Positions 61,170 to 64,000 of a DNA stretch of 64,000 nucleotides are shown in pieces. A program made the translations under genes and the position numbers. The stretch's first letter is position 1. Each line of letters starts with the position of its first letter. The stretch is from Marinimicrococcus sp033875255 (GTDB lineage Bacteria; Pseudomonadota; Alphaproteobacteria; Geminicoccales; Geminicoccaceae). Under the pieces are notes generated by a model that saw only the letters and a list, made by a program, of their open reading frames with translations, was not told the DNA's origin and did not search any database. The stretch lies in contig JAWZSN010000023.1 in assembly GCA_033875255.1 (NCBI GenBank), positions 1 through 64,000 on the forward strand. Reading direction: 5' to 3'.

Positions 61170-62447
61170 ATGGTCGCAGCGGTGCGTGCGAACTGGGCGC
61201 TTCTTGTGGGCGTGCTGATGCTGATGCTCGGGCACGGGCTGCAGGGTACGCTCCTGGGCGTGCGCGCCGCCATCGAACATTTCCCGACGACGCTCACCGG
61301 CTTCGTCATGTCGGCCTATTACCTGGGCTTTCTCGGCGGCTCGGCGATCGTGCCCAACCTCATCGCCCGGGTGGGCCACGTGCGGGTGTTCGCGGCGCTG
61401 GGCTCGGTCTCCTCGACCACCGTGCTGCTCCACGCCGTGTTCGTCGACCCGGCGACGTGGTTCGCCATCCGCTTTTTGACCGGCGTGGCGCTGTGCGGCC
61501 TCTTCATCACCGCCGAGAGCTGGCTCAACAGCAAGGCCAGCAACGACAAGCGCGGCCAGATTCTTTCGGCTTACATGGTGATCCAGCTGGGCGGCCTCGC
61601 CGGCGGCCAGCTGCTCCTCAACCTCGCCCCGCCGAGCGGCTACGACCTCTTCATCACCGTATCGGTGCTGCTCTCGGTGGCGGTCGTGCCGATGCTGCTG
61701 ACGGCGGTGCCCGCGCCGGTCATCACCGCCTCGCGCCGGGTAGGCCTGCGGAGCCTCTACCAGGCCTCGCCCCTGGGCGCGATGGCGATCTTCAGCATCG
61801 GGATCGCGCATGGCGGGCTCTACGGGCTGGGCGCGGTGTTCGCCCGCGAGGCCGGGCTGAGCGTCGCCGCCGTCTCGCTCTTCATGGCCCTCACGGTGCT
61901 GGGGGGCATGATCTTCCAGTGGCCGATAGGATGGCTCTCCGACCGTTTCGATCGCCGCCTGGTGATCACCGTGGTGACCTGCCTCGCCGGCGCCACCGCG
62001 CTGGTGGCGGCGGTGGTGGTGGGCAGCGCGCCCTCGACGCTGTTCGCGCTGTTCTTCCTGTTGGCGGGACTGTCGCTGCCGATGTATTCGCTGTGCGTTG
62101 CGCACGCCAACGACTATCTCTCGGCCGATGACATGGTGGGTGCCAGCGGAACGCTGCTGCTCGCCAACGGCAGCGGTGCGGTGCTCGGGCCGATCGGTGC
62201 CGCGGCCGCCATGGACCTGTTCGGCGCCGCCGGGTTCCCGCTGTTCATCGGCGCGCTGCACGGAATCATCGGCGCATTCGCGCTTTGGCGCATGACCCGC
62301 CGCGCCGCCCCGCCGCTCGAGGAGCAGGCACCGACCGTGCCGCTGCCGATGGGCGGCCCGGTCACCACCAACCTTGCCCAGGTGACCGCGGTGGAACAGA
62401 GCAGCGAGGTCTCCACCGCCGAGCAGGAACTCACCGAGGCGGCATGA
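61170..62447 (+). CDS. MFS transporter, YcaD-like
   Basis: Predicted 425 residues from ATG 61170, one codon after an in-frame GTG. Twelve membrane helices carry the MFS loop SDRFDRRLVIT and the family motif WLNSKASNDKRGQILSAYMV. This matches the YcaD group of uncharacterised sugar-like exporters. A ten-codon frame ends one base-triplet before the GTG. Confidence 0.9.
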   Translation: MVAAVRANWALLVGVLMLMLGHGLQGTLLGVRAAIEHFPTTLTGFVMSAYYLGFLGGSAIVPNLIARVGHVRVFAALGSVSSTTVLLHAVFVDPATWFAIRFLTGVALCGLFITAESWLNSKASNDKRGQILSAYMVIQLGGLAGGQLLLNLAPPSGYDLFITVSVLLSVAVVPMLLTAVPAPVITASRRVGLRSLYQASPLGAMAIFSIGIAHGGLYGLGAVFAREAGLSVAAVSLFMALTVLGGMIFQWPIGWLSDRFDRRLVITVVTCLAGATALVAAVVVGSAPSTLFALFFLLAGLSLPMYSLCVAHANDYLSADDMVGASGTLLLANGSGAVLGPIGAAAAMDLFGAAGFPLFIGALHGIIGAFALWRMTRRAAPPLEEQAPTVPLPMGGPVTTNLAQVTAVEQSSEVSTAEQELTEAA

Positions 62448-62751
62448 TGACGCTGCACTTTTGCGCACAAGTTTTGTGTCGCCGACCACTTGCGATGCGG
62501 TTATAGTGCCGCGTGTGGTGCTACCATTCGAGGGTCGACGTCGCAATTGCACACCGCTGCCGTCCGTTGCTGGAAGTCCGGCATGACACCGGTTTCCGCT
62601 CCTGCCTTATCCGATAGCGCGGCGTCGACATTTGTCGGGGTACGTCGTCCTTTCCTGCCGGGCAGAGATGCAACGGAGCGATGCGCGCGCCACCCCGCGG
62701 GCGGTAGATCCCGTAGCCCGAGCGGTCCGTCAACGTACCCTGGATAACTCT
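62448..62751. other. Long leader region of the RNA-binding protein gene
   Basis: About 300 bases with no gene. TATAGT at 62502-62507 could be a -10, giving a leader near 240 bases before the ATG at 62752. Such leaders are usual for cold-regulated RRM or cold-shock genes, but no known element is recognised. Confidence 0.45.
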
Positions 62752-63240
62752 ATGTCGCGCAAGCTTTTCGTCGCCAACTTTCCATTCACGACTACCGTGG
62801 AGGAGCTGACCACCATCTTCGGCGCCCACGGCGAGGTCGTGTACGCCAAGATCGCCACGGACCGTGATACGGGCCGTTCGCGCGGTTTCGGCTTCATCGA
62901 GATGGGCTCCGCCGAGCAGGCCGAGACCGCCATCCGCGAGCTGGACGGCTACCAGATGGCCGGCCGTCCGCTGGCCGTCCGCATCGCCGAGGAGCGCGGC
63001 GGGCCGGGCGGCCCCGGCGGTGGTCCCCGCGGTCCGCGTGGTCCCCGTCCGGGTGGCGGCGGCTTTGGCGGCGACCGTGACCGCGGCGGCTTCGGCGGCG
63101 ATCGTGGCGGCTTCGGCGGCGGCGACCGCGACCGCGGCGGCTTCGGCGGCCCGCGTGGCCCCCGCGGCCCGCGCAGCGGTGGCGGCGGCTTCGGCGGCGG
63201 CGGTGGCGGCTTCGGCGGCCCGCGCGGCGGCGGCTACTGA
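62752..63240 (+). CDS. RRM RNA-binding protein with glycine-rich tail
   Basis: Predicted 162 residues from ATG 62752. Residues 1-82 are one RNA-recognition motif: KLFVANFPF (RNP2) and GRSRGFGFIEM (RNP1). The rest is a Gly/Arg tail of GGFGG and DRDRGG repeats ending in GGGY. This matches the cold-induced Rbp proteins of bacteria. It acts in the cytoplasm, probably as an RNA chaperone. A strong hairpin terminator follows. Confidence 0.93.
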   Translation: MSRKLFVANFPFTTTVEELTTIFGAHGEVVYAKIATDRDTGRSRGFGFIEMGSAEQAETAIRELDGYQMAGRPLAVRIAEERGGPGGPGGGPRGPRGPRPGGGGFGGDRDRGGFGGDRGGFGGGDRDRGGFGGPRGPRGPRSGGGGFGGGGGGFGGPRGGGY

Positions 63241-63269
63241 TCCCGGCCTCTTTCGGCTGATGCATCGTG

Positions 63270-63298
63270 ACCCGGGCGGCCTCGGCCGCCCGGGTGTC
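63270..63298 (+). terminator. Rho-independent-like terminator after the RRM gene
   Basis: ACCCGGGCGGC and GCCGCCCGGGT form a perfect 11-base stem with a four-base loop 30 bases after the stop, followed by GTCTT. The stem is very stable, though the T-run is short. Confidence 0.7.
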
Positions 63299-63485
63299 TT
63301 CCGGACCGCTTCCTTGCAGCCGGCGATCGCTGCCCCGTCACGGGCCGCGGTTGCGGTTGACCCGGCCGGGCGCGCCCTGCGCCGGCCCCTACTGCCTCTC
63401 GCTCGGGGCGGCGCGCCATCGACGGCAGCGACGCCGCCTCCTGCCACCCGGCCGCGCGCGCCGGGTGCCCGCGGCGAGGCCCGAG

Positions 63486-63514
63486 GTTGAAGCCCCGCGG
63501 CCTCGCCCCTACAT
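63486..63514 (+). promoter_or_regulatory. Sigma-32-like promoter of hrcA
   Basis: GTTGAAG (63486-63492) and CCCCTACAT (63506-63514) with a 13-base spacer resemble an RpoH promoter, about 35 bases before the hrcA start. The rest of 63296-63485 holds no gene. No CIRCE inverted repeat was seen. Confidence 0.45.
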
Positions 63515-63550
63515 AGAAGCCAGTTCCAAAAGCCCAGAAGCAGCCGTTGG

Positions 63551-64000
63551 ATGATCGTCGAGCTCAACGCGCGCTCCAGGGAGATCTTCCGCAGGATCGT
63601 CGACGCCTATGTGGCGACCGGTGAGCCGGTAGGCTCCCGGACGTTGTCGCGGCAACTCGCCGAGCACCTCTCGCCGGCGACGATCCGCAACGTCATGGCG
63701 GATCTCGAGGATGCGGGTCTCCTGTTCGCCCCCCACACGTCGGCCGGCCGCCTGCCGACCGATGCCGGTCTGCGTCTCTATGTCGACGGGCTACTCGAGG
63801 TGGGCAACCTCTCGGAGACCGAGCGGCGCGGCATCGAGGGTCAGCTGGGTGGTGCCGGCCGCAGTGTCGAATCGGTGCTGCGCGATGCCTCCGAGGCGCT
63901 CTCGGGGCTCAGCCGCTGCGCCGGCATCGTCGCCGCACCGAGCACCGAGCGGCCGTTCAAGCATGTGGAGTTCGTGCCGCTGAGCCCGGGCCGCGCGCTG
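63551..64000 (+). CDS. hrcA: Heat-inducible transcription repressor HrcA (partial)
   Basis: The frame from ATG 63551 runs off the right edge after 150 codons. MIVELNARSREIFRRIVDAYVATGEPVGSRTLSRQL is the winged-helix start of HrcA, followed by LSPATIRNVMADLEDAGLL and HTSAGRLPTDAGLRLYVDGLL. HrcA represses groESL/dnaK through CIRCE sites. grpE usually follows, but the sequence ends here. Confidence 0.95.
   Translation, partial: MIVELNARSREIFRRIVDAYVATGEPVGSRTLSRQLAEHLSPATIRNVMADLEDAGLLFAPHTSAGRLPTDAGLRLYVDGLLEVGNLSETERRGIEGQLGGAGRSVESVLRDASEALSGLSRCAGIVAAPSTERPFKHVEFVPLSPGRAL

Noticed and set aside
1..64000. tRNA or rRNA genes
   Set aside because: None seen by eye in the intergenic regions; a dedicated scan was not possible.

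Overview
The window is about 64 kb of very GC-rich chromosomal DNA from an alphaproteobacterium, probably of a Rhodospirillales-type lineage. This rests on gene content: an FnrL-type regulator, a fixGHIS block, the uvrC-pgsA-moaD-moaE order, Tad pilus proteins, Tat-exported binding proteins and an HrcA start. The exact taxon cannot be fixed by reading alone. I saw no rRNA, tRNA, CRISPR array or prophage. Most of the window is dense housekeeping and metabolic DNA. The accessory character is confined to transposase debris at the left edge and to three blocks of inverted-repeat-bounded, gene-free repeats (about 19.1-21.2 kb, 28.36 kb and 32.9-33.7 kb).

Layout: 0-0.6 kb transposase remnants; 0.8-3.2 kb TadE/TadE/TadG-like pilus proteins; 3.3-4.7 kb an FnrL-like oxygen regulator with an FNR box between it and a divergent hypothetical gene; 4.8-6.8 kb oligopeptidase B; 7.0-12.6 kb a QseBC/PmrAB-like two-component pair divergent from a periplasmic thiol-redox operon (dsbD, an Lgt-like/TlpA fusion, a DsbA-like protein), with a CTTAAG-N5-CTTAAG box between them; 12.6-15.2 kb SDR, GNAT, methyltransferase and lipoprotein genes; 15.6-19.1 kb pqiABC; 19.1-21.2 kb repeat elements flanking a small gene of unknown function; 21.3-23.8 kb a sugar/sugar-acid operon (RbsD/FucU, enolase superfamily, 2-hydroxyacid dehydrogenase); 24.0-28.3 kb ccoG-fixH-fixI-ccoS behind an FNR box; 28.6-32.9 kb threonine dehydratase-like gene, uvrC, pgsA, moaD, moaE; 32.9-33.7 kb a third repeat block; 33.8-37.3 kb phosphotransferase, hydrolase, phosphoribosyltransferase, ACT and CBS proteins; 37.4-41.9 kb matB with a TRAP transporter, suggesting malonate use; 42.1-49.1 kb a YeeE/YedE transporter and a Dpp/Opp-type ABC operon; 49.3-53.4 kb small membrane protein, DUF892, homocysteine methyltransferase, EamA and sterol-desaturase genes; 53.4-56.2 kb a DNA-repair pair (TIGR03915-UdgX fusion and radical SAM protein); 56.3-56.9 kb an IbpA-like heat-shock gene behind a ROSE-like RNA thermometer; 57.0-59.1 kb a glutamine amidotransferase and a glutamine-synthetase-like enzyme; 59.3-62.4 kb two transporters; 62.8-63.2 kb an RRM RNA-binding protein; 63.55 kb to the edge, hrcA.

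Regulatory themes that join genes: oxygen sensing (FnrL protein, its own FNR box and the box in front of ccoG), envelope thiol redox under a PmrA/QseB-type box, and heat shock (sigma-32-like promoters in front of the Hsp20 gene and hrcA, plus the thermometer). The least explained material is the inverted-repeat-bounded repeat family and the small gene lying between two of its copies.
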